Source of the DNA: Cichorium intybus
Taxonomy: Eukaryota > Streptophyta > Magnoliopsida > Asterales > Asteraceae
Length of the DNA stretch: 64,000 nt
Assembly (NCBI GenBank): GCA_023525715.1
Contig: CM042016.1
Location: 63,295,382-63,359,381 of the forward strand
Reading direction: 5' to 3'
The notes below the pieces were generated by a model, which worked only from the letters and a program-made list of their open reading frames with translations, was not told the DNA's origin and did not search any database. The translations under genes and the position numbers were made by a program. Positions 21,248 to 33,005 of the stretch are shown here, one piece after another. Numbering within the stretch: position 1 is the stretch's first letter; each line of letters begins with the position of its first letter.

Positions 21248-22493
21248 ATGGGCGATTACATGTACCCGAATCAATATTATGAAGATTATGAAAATCCGGC
21301 CGACACCTATTACGAGGATGATTGCTACAATGGATCACCCGATGACAATGGATGGCGGACCGAGGAGTCATCTCAACTTGAAAATTCTGCAACTTGGGCC
21401 CAACTTTGGGTACTCTGGTATAACACTCACCAAGAACAGAAGGACCAGGCTGATGCTCTTTTAATATTGCAAGCTTCTTTAGATAGGTTAGAGGAAAGTT
21501 GGAAATGTTCGCCACCTTCCCCAGAACCGGAGGCGAGTGATTTTTATACCAATAATAATGTGTGTGAACTTCCATCACCTGAATATGTGATGGAAGGGCA
21601 TACACCGTGGGAAAGTCAAGAGACCATCGAGATGGTCGAAACGGTTGTTGAGGAAGAGGTTATAGGTGACAATACTTCCCTTGACTCAACAGCTTTTAAT
21701 GTTTTTGGTGTTTTTGAAAATGTTGATCTGGTGATGCATGAATCCATACCATCACCAGACAATTTAGTTAATGAGGATGTTGTGGAGGGGGCTGTAAGTG
21801 ACAGTACAGATCCCAGCCCAACTACTGGGAGATGTCTTTGAGGAAGGGGGTGTAGATGACAATATTACCCCCGACCCTGTAATTTTTTAAAATTTTGAGA
21901 AATTTGAAAGCAAGGATCTGGTGATGGGTGACTTTATACCACCATCAGATCAAATAAGTCACTCACTCTTGGTTCCGACCCACCTGTTGGATGATGACCA
22001 AGAAGTTGAAGCTGACGAATTAATATTTGAAAATAATAAACATGATTTTATCGGCACTCTTGATCCATTCATGAATGGAAAATTAGATGTAATCAATACC
22101 ATCGATGAGGACATATGGAAGCATCCTGACATGTTGACTTCCGATTCCATTCGATTGGAAAATTTTTATTGGTACTGCAAGCCAAAATTGCAACCTGAAG
22201 ATAGCATGTGGGACACTGGAAAAATGAGATCTGCAAAACAGCTACTGGGAGTGGCACTGGGCACGCTTCATGTCAATCCTTTGACTTTGAAGAGATGCAG
22301 AAGGAAGGACCGAGCTTGGAGGTTCAAAGCTACCTCCAAGCATTCACGGGAGCTAACCAGAAATCAACAATCGGGCAGCAATAGGAGAACCAACAAGCCA
22401 TTCGACCCAGGAAAGTTTGAGGGGCAGTGGGTCAGCGGAAGGACGGTGGAAGTAGAAATGCAGCAGAAACAAATGGCGTACGATCCACCGTAG
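21248..22493 (+). pseudogene. E2 internal ORF: acidic N-terminus, basic C-terminus, in place of gag-pol
   Basis: The start at ATG 21248 (MGDYMYPNQYYEDYENPADT) is the first good ATG after the PBS. Residues are Tyr/Asp/Glu-rich, then Glu-rich (VETVVEEEV). A stop at 21839-21841 and a frame change separate a second open part (about 21924-22493) reading VMGDFIPPSDQ, DIWKHPDMLT, FYWYCKPKLQ and the basic tail RCRRKDRAWRFKA. The tail matches E1 1-213. I see no capsid, zinc-knuckle, protease or pol motif. It occupies the gag site, but whether it is a gag remnant or a distinct non-autonomous protein is open. Confidence 0.6.
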
Positions 22494-22515
22494 CTATAGT
22501 AGGAATAGCACGTCC

Positions 22516-22562
22516 GGTTGAAGACGTTAAACTTAGCGCTTGTTGGGAGGCAACCCATCGTG
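22516..22562 (+). other. Conserved hairpin motif (E2 copy)
   Basis: GAAGACGTTAAACTTAGCGC, then TTGTTGGGAGGCAACCCA, essentially identical to the E1 copy and about 25 bp after the ORF stop. Confidence 0.75.
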
Positions 22563-23083
22563 TCATAGGTTAGGTTTCATATTTCTTAGAATTAATTAGG
22601 AAAATATATCAATCTTTGCAAGTATTAGTGGTCTAAGGCAAGTGTGGGGTCGTGTGATAAGTTTTGAAATTTTGAATCACCGCACCGCGGATTTCGCAAA
22701 TACGCGACGCGGGATCGTAAACCAACCCGATGTGTAGGGGTTGATTTGGTGACACGCACTACACGGAAAGTGCAATTGCGCAACGCGGGAAATGATCAGT
22801 CGGTTTTCTTCCTATATTAAGGTAAGCCGCGACTCAACACAACCCACACCACGACTCGAGCTTTGATCGACAAACTTTTCTCGCAATTTTTCTTGCTCAT
22901 TTTGTTTCTGCTATCAAGGTACGCTATTCTAACTACCTATTACTTGTTAAAACTAGCGATTAGGTGGTTAATTTTAGTGATTTATCCAAAAAAGTTCAAA
23001 ACTTATTGGGCCGCGTCACGGTGCGGTGGGGAAGAATGACTAAAATGCAAATTTTTTTGTGGCTATGTGTTTTTTTTGTGCAG
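22563..23083 (+). other. E2 leader with CG-rich motifs and splice-like sites
   Basis: Non-coding. ACGCGACGCGGG near 22702 and GCGCAACGCGGG near 22777. Donor-like AAGGTAAGCC (about 22820) and CAAGGTACGC (about 22916). It ends in TTTTTTTTGTGCAG immediately before ATG 23084, a strong plant 3' splice-site match. Confidence 0.6.
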
Positions 23084-24219
23084 ATGATGTTCAGACTAGA
23101 TCATGCTTTCCTTCAGTTCCCCGAGGGACCTGCCAGCTCAGCGGAGTACATTTCGCGGAGAGACGCACTGACTGGTCGCCGGGTTCTCGAGGCGACAGTC
23201 ATTGATAGGGATATTCAGAGGGACGCGGGACTTGGGGTGCGATCGAGACGTATTTACATCGCACCTGGACTCATGAGGAGGCATCATTCAGATGCCGGGG
23301 TTGGGACAGGATTATGGACACCGATGAGGACATCGTCTACACCGAGCTGCTACTGGATTTTCTATTTCACTATCCACTTCGCACCTCGGGCGTCAGACCC
23401 ACGTTCCAGGATTATACGATTTCGTTTGGGTGGTGCACAGAGGGAGTGCAACCTTCGGGAGTTCGGGAGGCGAGTAGGCCTATACACTCCGGCAGATATT
23501 CAGCACCGCCACTTCACTCAGTTTTTCGGGGCCTGTATTCAGGGCCAGCTGGAGAGGTCCGGCAACATGGAGGTTTGGGCACCGCTGTCCAATGTCATCT
23601 AAGAGGCGAGGACTTCCCGGGAGAGCCACCTCCGTGACCCACTCCACCCCCTCATGCACCGTATCGTCTCCACCTCCATCATGCAGCGGGAGGGGGGTGA
23701 GAAGGTGTCCGGGGAGGACATGACATTGTTGCCTTACCCATCCACTCGACAGGTGCTTCCGCCAGCAGTCCACTGGCCCGGGGGTATTTTATTACCCGCC
23801 TGGCCCGTTCATATGGGATCCTCACTGCCTCCGTTGCTGCTTCCTTGACCGCCTTACCTCCATCTCGCACTACGGCACGAGCTCTAGAGAAGATGAGGCT
23901 GATAGAGCAGCAGCGACCGGGCCGGTTCATCCGGGCACCGACAAAGCCACCCCAGGCACCCCAGCCGGCATACACTCAGCCCGGCAGGAGACGCCGGAGA
24001 CCAGAGCCAGCAGCAGCACCAGCAGAGCCGCAGCCACAGGAGGAGTCAGCGGCTATCCACCGAGTGGAGGTCAGAGTCACGAGGATTTAGGACCAGCTTG
24101 AGTGGATCGGGGAGGTACTTCTACAGATCGCGTCAGCGCAGGGTCAGCACCCCCGACCATTCCCAGCTAGAGCCCACGATCACGAGACTGGACCCTCCAG
24201 GCCACCAGGTGGCAGTTGA
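23084..24219 (+). pseudogene. Env-like / Athila ORF-1-type protein of E2, frameshifted
   Basis: Starts after an AG acceptor-like site with MMFRLDHAFLQFPEG and RRDALTGRRVLEATVIDRD. The central part keeps IIRFRLGGAQRECNLREFGR, VGLYTPADIQHRHFTQFFGA and MEVWAPLSNV, but an internal segment (about 23230-23400) reads in a shifted frame and a stop follows NVI near 23600. Later frames give IVSTSIMQREGGEKVSGEDM, IEQQRPGRFI and the C-terminal heptad-like DQLEWIGEVLLQIA. Length if intact would be near 370 residues. Same family as G2 59648-60955 but diverged. Confidence 0.75.
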
Positions 24220-25233
24220 TGTATTTTTTCTTTTTCTTTTATTTTTGGGATTTATGTACTAAATCTATGACACACTTTTATAATTTGTATGTTTATATTT
24301 TTATGTTTGTATGTTTGTGTAATTTGTTTGTAGAGTCATGCATGTTATACCAAATGGGAAGGAGTTGTCTGAGACAAGTGTGGGGTCACCGTGCCCCTCC
24401 ACTTATCTTGACCACCGGCGTGTTCACTGTAGCGCTACAACTCCGGAATACGAGATCAAGGATCCGTTTGTTCGCAATTATACATGTGATACTGAGCACC
24501 AAGCAATCTATCGTCCAAAAGGGGTAACTCTTTCTCCCTTATGCTAAAAAATAATTTTTGTACAACAGGGACGTTGTACGGTTTTAAGTGTGTGGTGTGG
24601 ACGGTCGAAAGAGTAATTTTTGAAATTTTTGCAGAAATGATCAATTTTCAAATTCTTAGCAATATTTTTTCAAAATTTTTAATAAATTGCAATTTTGAAA
24701 CGAATGGTTTGTGATTATGATAGCATTAGTATTTTTCAAGAAATACTGTTTATTTGTGATTATGCTATTAGTTAGTCAAAAAGTTGAGTTTTATGAGTTT
24801 AGAAGATTGAGCTGTTTTAAGATTGGAATTTAGGAAGGAAATGTCAATCTGTGGCCTTTGTTGTTCGAGCCGGTAGGTCTAAAATGGGTGGGGCTTATGC
24901 ACCTTACCACCTAAGATCGTCTGGTCTGGGATGGTATTTCCGAAAGATCGCTACACGGACAACATCGAAAGTCATGGACAATTCTTTAATGGCCTTTAGA
25001 ATCTGAATGAGTAAGTACACTTCATTGTGGACAGAAAGTTTGTAATCAAGGGTTCTCTAGAAAGCCATGAATTCCAAAGAACAATTCAATTATGTTTTCA
25101 CAAACTATTCCACTTTAACTCATAGGGCAATAAGCTTTGAAACTGAACACAATCAAAAATTGTTTGAGTCTTTATTATAATTTGTTAAAAACTCTCTTGC
25201 TTGGGGACAAGCAAGGCACAAGTGTGAGGTGTT
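24220..25233 (+). other. E2 3' non-coding region and PPT
   Basis: No gene. Collinear with E1 1620-2656, including GTGTGGGGTCACCGTGCCC and CTTGCTTGGGGACAAGCAAG. It ends AAGTGTGAGGTGTT, the PPT, before the LTR at 25234. Confidence 0.7.
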
Positions 25234-26309
25234 TGACAACGCCTAGTGATATCAAGTATTTAGGCGTTGTTGAGCCATGTTCTTATAAAATTATATCAGA
25301 TATATCGTGCCAGGACTTGTTTGGAAGAAAAGAATGGAAACAGGGACTAAAAGCGTGCAAAAGGAAGAAGTTTGGAAAAGAATGAAAAATCAAGGAAATA
25401 CGTACGCGCGCCGCGGGACTCTGAAATGCACGACGCGGGCTTAAGGCGGTGTAACACATTTAAATGTCGAAGAAACGGGAAAAGATTAGTACGCGTGCCG
25501 TGGGTCTCTGAAATACGCGGCGCGGCCTCGGGAAAATTGCAACTATAAATAGAGGCATTTCCAGCCGAAAACCCTAGCAAAGACCGGGTGTAAAATCGAC
25601 CTTGAAGCTCTTTGACTCCAAGATTTCGTTCCAGCAACTTCTCAATTGGTATTTATATGTTTTGGATTTTATTTTCAATTAGTTAGATCGTATTAAGCTT
25701 TAGCTAGTGTCTTTGGTAGTGACACCCACTAATATTGAGCTTTAGTTTCTGTTTTAGCAACATTTGGTTACTGTTTGGATGTTTGGAATTTGGATTTGAT
25801 TAATGAGAAGCATTTGGTTACAAGTAATCTTAGTTTTTCGGTGTTTTTATGCTTGTGTTTGGTTTTGATTGTTTGGATTGTGACCTTGTTTGGAACTGCT
25901 TCCCCTTGCTGAAATCAGTAGCCAACTAGGTTAGCTTAGGTATTGAATTTTGGCCAGTAACTGTTCAGTTGAACTATAGTTATTGGTTAGTTTATGCCTT
26001 ATTTGGTTTGGACGCTTTGGATGCCTTTGTTTGCTTCTGATTCAGAGACGCACTTCTGATTTCAGAAAGTAACTAGGTTTGTTTGAGTTGAGTTTAGCTT
26101 ATGCTTGGCTTGACTTTGTTGGGTGATTGCTTTTGGGTAGTTAAGAACTTAGAAACTATAAGTCCTCTGACTGTAGCGTGACACTACTAGTTGGTAATCT
26201 GTCATCTGGTCTAACCACGAAGCTCCTGCGGATCGACCCTGACTTCCATTGTGCTAGTGTGTGTTAGGTTTCTCTTTATTTTTAACCGCACGACGACCTA
26301 GGCGTGTCA
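25234..26309 (+). repeat. E2 3' LTR (1076 bp)
   Basis: TGACAACGCCTAGTGATAT to CGACCTAGGCGTGTCA, followed by TSD AAGTG. CG-rich motifs 25404-25528 and TATA 25543-25552. Very similar to the 5' LTR. Confidence 0.92.
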
Positions 26310-26314
26310 AAGTG

Positions 26315-26993
26315 AATCAAATTTGGAGAAACTATCAATATTGAGATTTCATCACAATTCCAGCTAGTCGGTTTATCATCAAGATTTATAGTGAAATGTA
26401 TTTAATTTAATCTAGATTAGCTATAGCATCTCAAAAGCTTGAAACACCTAGATTCTTCTTAATTGTATGGAAATTAGAAAGGTTCTTAATAATCATCTTA
26501 ATCAAAGTCAAAAGTCAAATAAGCATCTAACTCAAGTAAAATGACTAGCAATATAGATTTAAGAATCACCAATCTCAAAGGAAATCAATAAGCTTACATT
26601 TCTACTTGAAGAACACAACTCCATGATTTTAAAAATGAATATAACCATCCACAAAAATCATTTGTCACTAGTTTGTTTTAGAAATCGATTACGTAATTAG
26701 AAAAACAAATGACAGTAATCATTCAAGCATCCAAACTCATGAATACGAACACAAGAACAACTTAGAATTTTAAACAAAGTTGAATTTTAAACAAACTTGC
26801 AATAATCTCCCGTTTGGCTCATCCCGCTCCCGCTAGTCTTCAATAATATCTGCATTTAAACACAAAAGACTAGAAAGTATCCCCGAATGATATAAAAAAT
26901 AAAAATATAGAAAATATGCATGTGATTTATACTAAAAATGAAAGAAAACGTGCTAAATAAATTATAAAAAGAAGAAATAAAAACGAAGTGTCA
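26315..26993 (-). repeat. G1 3' LTR, inner part, with a 0.6-kb deletion
   Basis: Continues the G1 LTR after E2 and ends AACGAAGTGTCA at 26993 (LTR start on the minus strand). Against the 5' LTR (37719-39225) it lacks the stretch equal to about 38411-39031, which contains the TATA and CG motifs. The break is at a doubled AATTTTAAACAAA. This LTR copy has lost its promoter. Confidence 0.85.
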
Positions 26994-28268
26994 AAACACC
27001 CCAAGCTTAAACCTTTCATTGTCCTCAATGAAAACAAGACAATACTTAAGTCGAGGCGATCAAAACACAAAAAGGAAAAAAAATAGACATCCTAGGTAGC
27101 GACCAAGACAACACCCATCATAATTAAAAATCATGATAATTTGGACCCCATGCACATAACAAGTATAGCAATGGTTGAAACAAAAGATCATCAAGAGGAA
27201 CAAATTTTCACTAAGCACTTAGCATAGGCACGTTAGGTCAAAATATAAACTCGCACATGAAACCTTCACTATATATACAAAGCATCACGCAAGCAAAGGA
27301 CGTGTTCACAATTGTTTGCTCCCCTCATGTTTCACTCATGTCACAAGATGTGTGACCTCACAAACGTCGTCTTCAAATATTTGGTTATAAAAGCTCATTT
27401 TATAGGAGGGGCGCTAGGGTGTCGGACAAAAATCCTCTAACCGACCACATTTGCATACCATACACTAAACACATGAACTTTCAAAAACATAGGGACAAAA
27501 ACAAAGTTTACAAGAACAACTTAGAATTTTAAACAAAGTTGAATTTTAAACAAACTTGCAATAATCTCCCGTTTGGCTCATCCCGCTCCCGCTAGTCTTC
27601 AATAATATCTGCATTTAAACACAAAAGACTAGAAAGTATCCCCGAATGATATAAAAAATAAAAATATAGAAAATATGCATGTGATTTATACTAAAAATGA
27701 AAGAAAACGTGCTAAATAAATTATAAAAAGAAGAAATAAAAACGAAGTGTCAAAACACCCCAAGCTTAAACCTTTCATTGTCCTCAATGAAAACAAGACA
27801 ATACTTAAGTCGAGGCGATCAAAACACAAAAAGGAAAAAAAATAGACATCCTAGGTAGCGACCAAGACAACACCCATCATAATTAAAAATCATGATAATT
27901 TGGACCCCATGCACATAACAAGTATAGCAATGGTTGAAACAAAAGATCATCAAGAGGAACAAATTTTCACTAAGCACTTAGCATAGGCACGTTAGGTCAA
28001 AATATAAACTCGCACATGAAACCTTCACTATATATACAAAGCATCACGCAAGCAAAGGACGTGTTCACAATTGTTTGCTCCCCTCATGTTTCACTCATGT
28101 CACAAGATGTGTGACCTCACAAACGTCGTCTTCAAATATTTGGTTATAAAAGCTCATTTTATAGGAGGGGCGCTAGGGTGTCGGACAAAAATCCTCTAAC
28201 CGACCACATTTGCATACCATACACTAAACACATGAACTTTCAAAAACATAGGGACAAAAACAAAGTTT
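26751..28268. repeat. 759-bp tandem duplication, copies apparently identical
   Basis: Unit 26751-27509 repeats as 27510-28268. It spans part of the G1 3' LTR, the PPT (CTTGGGGTGTT, minus) and adjacent internal sequence. I saw no mismatch in the comparison by eye. Interior has no gene. Confidence 0.92.
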
Positions 28269-29590
28269 ACAACATAAAATCCTAAATACAAAATATAACA
28301 TAAATATCTAAAACGACCAATACAACTAAATCTCACACTTCAACTTGACTAAAATAGATAAAAAAAAATGAAACCGTAGCCAATAAATGAAGTTGTAAAC
28401 CAAAACGAGATTTATGTTATTTTGGAACCAAAATGAAACGAGATTTCAAAACAAGTAATCACTTTATTATATTTTTTTGGGAAGTTTTCTGAAAATTTTT
28501 ACTAAAACAACTCGAGCAATCACTTGGTTCGGTCTTTTTATTTTTATTATTTATTATTTTTTTATTTTTTTAAACAAAGTTGCAGGTGTGCGGAGGGCTC
28601 AATCGAGAAAGGAGGAGCAGCATCGATGGTGTTCGGTTGGGGGGTCGAGGGCTGATGGAGGTGAGTGCACGTGATGGTGGTTTGACTGTGGTCTCCGGTA
28701 GATAGCAGGGGCCGACGGTGGGGTTTCCAGTGAGTGGTGGTGTGGTGGTGTTTGATGGGGGTTACCGAAGAAGTAGTGGAGATCGCGAGTGGAGAGAGAG
28801 GAGAAGGAGGGTAGCAGATTGCAAGTGGAGAGAGAGAGAGACGGCGAACGAGAGAGAGGCAGCGGTGGGCGGAAGGAGGTGAGTGGTTGCAGGTTTGGTT
28901 GTGCTTGCAGGTGCTTGGCCGGAGAAGAGAGAGTGGAGGCGGGGTTTGAGTTCACGTAATCGGGAGAGAAAGAGGGGAAAGAAAAATGGATCAGGTTAGG
29001 TTTAAGATTAGGTTAGGGTTTGAGTCGAGTCGTGTGTCGGATATTTGGGTCAAATGGGCGAATTAGATGAGCAAATGGGTATCCATGCGGGTTGGGCATG
29101 GGTCGCGTAAATTTCAAAAATAAATCACATTTTTCTTCTTTGAAAAAGAAATCCCTGTTAAGAATCCCTACGGGTCGTGCAGACCCTTCACGCGGGTCGC
29201 GCAAACCCTTTGCAATTTCTACGCGGGTCGTGCAAACCACCACAGGGACCATTTTTGCAAACTTTTTTCAGCACCTATTTTTCGCTCAAAATGCTTTCCG
29301 AACTCATTTTTCGACACCGTTTCAAGCAAAAACCATATTTTCCTCAAAACTCACCTGGTAAATGATGCAAAACTTCACACAAAAGCTCCGTTAGCTCAAA
29401 AATTACTTTATTCGGTTTTAAAAATCGAAAGCTCGGCTTTCCAAAAATGCACTTCTTTAACGTCTTTGGCAAGACGTGGTACCGACTTACGGTCAATCAT
29501 ACTTGGGGGCATCCAAACGGGTATTGTCAAGTACACCCGCATTAAAACCTTCATAGAAAGGCTTCCAACGATGCCCGTTCACCTTGAATA
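28269..29590 (-). other. G1 region between integrase and 3' LTR
   Basis: Non-coding. It includes a purine-rich GC-richer tract (28590-28990, with GAGAGAGAGA runs) of unknown origin and three CGGGTCGTGCAAACC / CGGGTCGCGCAAACC motifs at 29171-29240, like those near the TATA box of the G1 5' LTR. I found no recognisable gene. Confidence 0.5.
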
Positions 29591-30893
29591 TTTTCCCGGT
29601 ATCAACACTTCTTATCTCCACGGGTCCATGATCAAATATTTTAACAACTATAAGGGGTCCCATCCATCATGATCGAAGTTTTCCCGGAAACAACTTCAAA
29701 CGGGAGTGATAGAGCAACAATTTTTTTCCCGGAATGAAATTTTTTCGGGTGATGGACCAGTCATGGAATGCCTTGGTCTTCTCTTTATAAATTCGCGTCT
29801 TCTCATACGCGTCATTTCTCAATTCCTCTAACTCTTGAAGTTGCAACTTCCTATGCCGTCCGACTTCATCAATGTCAAAATTGCATTTGTTAACCGACCA
29901 AAACGCTCGATGCTCTAGCTCGACGGGTAGATGGCATGGCTTTCCATAAATCAAACGGTAGGGTGACATCCCGATTGGAGTCTTGTAGGCCGTTCGGTAG
30001 GCCCACAAAGCGTCTTCAAGTCTTGTGCTCCAATCTTTTCTTGTTGGGTTCACCGTCTTCTCAAGGATTAATTTGATCTCTCGGTTGGAGACTTCCGCTT
30101 GTCCGTTTGTTTGGGGATGATAGGCGGTGGATACGCAATGGATGACATTGTACTTCTTCAACAAGGCTTCCATCGCCTTGTTGCAAAGGTGTTTCCCCCT
30201 ATCACTTACCAAAGCCGTAAGAATGCCAAATCTCACAAAACTATTATATTTCAAGAAATCGACAACCGTTTTGGCATCATCCGATCGAGTGGCTTTGGCC
30301 TCAACCCATTTTCAAACGTAATTGACCGCGATAAGTATATACACGTTGCCAAAAGAAACCGGAAATGGACCCATAAAATCGATTCCCCAAACATCAAAAA
30401 TTTCACAAATAAGAATAGGCATTTGGTTTTTTTGAGAAATATTTCCCGTTCTTTGGCACCGGTCAGAACATTTACAAAAAATATAACAATCTCGTGTCAT
30501 GGTGGGCCAAAACAAACCACATTCAAGAATTTCCCTTAAAGTGCGATTAGGAACAAAATGTCCTCCACAAGCATACTCATGACAAGATTGTAAAATGGAT
30601 TGATGCTCATATTGGGGGACACATCGTCTAATCACTTGATCAGGATAATGTTTCCATAAATACGGGTCGTCCCGCACATAGTATTTTGAATCACTTTTTA
30701 ATTTGGCCTTTTGGGCTCTTGTGAATGTGTCGGGTGACCGTTTTGTGTCCAAAAAGTCAACGATGTCCGCATACCACGGTAAAGAATTATAATTAGAAAC
30801 GGAAAAGAGATGCTCATCCATAAATTCATCACGCAAGGAAGATGGCTCTCCTTGTGACACCAAACGGCTAAGATGATCGGCTACAAGGTTCTC
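29591..30893 (-). pseudogene. G1 integrase with end of RNase H (Ty3/gypsy)
   Basis: From 30893 down: NLVADHLSRL (end of RNase H), then the zinc-binding HEYACGGHF...CKCSDRCQRTG, GIDFMGPFP (first Asp), VSDRGKHLCNKA (second Asp), AYHPQTNGQAEVSNREIK (Glu), WAYRTAYKTPIGMSPYRLIY and C-terminal FPGKLRS. The DDE triad is present, but the frame shifts near 30312-30254 and again near 29667. The first part of the open frame runs into the E3 LTR. RT and most of RNase H are absent upstream. Confidence 0.88.
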
Positions 30894-31961
30894 GGAGTTA
30901 CGTGGTCGAGACAGGTGACAGATTACCAACTGCAGTGTCACACTACAGTCAGAGGTCCTAATTCCTAACTTTTGACAACTAATCCCAAAAAGCATAAAAT
31001 AAAACAATTCCAAGCAAGCATTAACTAAACTAAGCTACTAACTAAACCTTGTTACCTACTGAAATCAGAAGTACATCTCTAATTCAGAAGCAATCAAAGG
31101 CAATCCAAACATCAAACACAATCCAATCACTCCAAAATTCATTCACAAGCATAAACACCGAAAAGCAAACCAAATAACATAAACCAAGTCAAACATGAAC
31201 TAAACTAAACTAAACCAAGTTCTAAGCTAAGATTACTTACTGATTCCAGAAGTAAATTCCAGAAAAATCAGAAGCAATTACAATCTCAAAACATCCAAAC
31301 AAGCATTCAACACTAACAATACCGAAAAAATGCAATATAAATTGAACCGAATGATTAACTTTTATAAATCAAAAACCGAATCAGATCCAAAGGTTTTAAA
31401 ATAGTAAACAAACATCCAAAACAGAATCAAAGACTCAATGTCAATGGTTGTCACTCCCAAAGACACTAGCCAACTATCACTAACTATTTAACTAATTGAA
31501 AATTAAAGCTAAAAACATAAAATTACCAAAAGATGGTTTCAGAAGCTAAATGTCGGAGTCAAAGAGCCTTAGGGGTCGATTTTACACCAGGTCTTCGCTA
31601 GTTTTTTTCGACCTAAAAGCCTCTATTTATAGTTGCAAAATTCTCGAGACCGTGCCGCGCATAAGTGGATCCCGCGTCGCGCGTGTGGGTTTATCCCCTT
31701 TTTTCAGCATTTGAATGTTTTCCACCGCCTCATCACTGTGTCGCGCCTTTGTGATTTCCGTGGCGCACGTACGTCTTTTTCTGATTTTGCCTTGATCTTC
31801 ACAATTCTTCCAAATTATACGTGTTTGGTCCCTGTTTTCATTATTTCTTTCCAAACAAGTGCTCACACGAAAAGTGAGAATACCACGATGTATATGATAT
31901 AATTTCACTAAGAATAGGGCTTAACAACGACTAAAATATGTGATATTACTAGACGTTTTCA
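30894..31961 (-). repeat. E3 LTR, 3' end truncated
   Basis: Minus strand starts TGAAAACGTCTAGTAATATC and runs to CGACCACGTAACTCC. TATA CTATAAATAG on the minus strand at 31622-31631, with GCGCGACGCGGG and CGCGGCACGG upstream (31650-31685). Confidence 0.88.
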
Positions 31962-33005
31962 AACACCCCACACTTGTGCCTTGCTTGTCCCCAAGCAAGA
32001 GAGTTTTTAATAGATTTTAACTAAGACTCAAACAATTTTTGACTGTGTTCAGTTTCAAAGCTTATTGCCTTATGAGTTGGAGTGAAATAGTTCGTGAAAA
32101 CATAATCAGAATGTTCTTTGGAATTCATGGCTTTCTAAAGAACCCTTGATTACAAATTTTCTGTCCACAATGAAGTGTACGTACTCATTCAGATTCTAAA
32201 GGCCATTAAAGAATTGTCCATGACTTTCGATGTTGTCCGTGTAGCGAGCTTTCAGAAATACCATCCCAGACCAGACGATCTTAGGTGGTAAGGTGCATAA
32301 ATGCCTTTTTCGAGGCCACCCTTTTCGGACGTATCGGCTCGAATAACAAAGGCCACATATTGACAATTCCTTCCTAAATTCCAAACTTAAAACACTCCAA
32401 TCTTCTAACTGTTAAAACTCAACTTATTTGACTAAACTAATAGCATGATCACAACTAAATAGTATTTCTCGAAAAATACTAATGCTATAAACAATCACAA
32501 ACTATTCATTTCAAAATTATAATCTAGTAAAAATTTTGAAAAAAAACTACTCTTTCGACTGTACACCCCACCCTTAAAATCGTACAACATCCCTGTTGTA
32601 CAAAAATTATTTAGAACAATGGAGAAAGAGTTACCCCTTTGGACGGTAGATCTGCTTGATTGGTGCTTGGTATCACACGTACAAATACTAACAAAAAGGT
32701 CCTTGATTTCGCGTTCTGGAGTTATAGCACAACAGTGGACACGCCGGTAGTCAAGACAAGTGGAGGGGGCACGGTGACCCCATACTTGCTTGAAACAACT
32801 CCTCCAATTTTGGTAACACATACAAGACTCAACAAAAACATCAAATGCAAAAAGACACAAACAAATAAAATATAAACAAGCAAAATATAAAAGTGTCATA
32901 GGTACAGTGCATATATCCCAAAAAAAAAATACATCAATCGCCACCTGGTGGCCTGGAAGAACCAGCCTCATGATCGTGAGCTCGGGCTGAGAATGGTTGG
33001 GAGCG
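31962..33005 (-). other. E3 3' non-coding region and PPT
   Basis: Inverted counterpart of 1552-2656. PPT on the minus strand AAGTGTGGGGTGTT at 31962-31976. No gene. Confidence 0.7.

Noticed and set aside
28599..28955. 118-codon Pro/Ser/His-rich minus-strand ORF as a gene
   Set aside because: It is compositional, with no known motif, no start context and no matching exon structure. Kept only as an unassigned tract.
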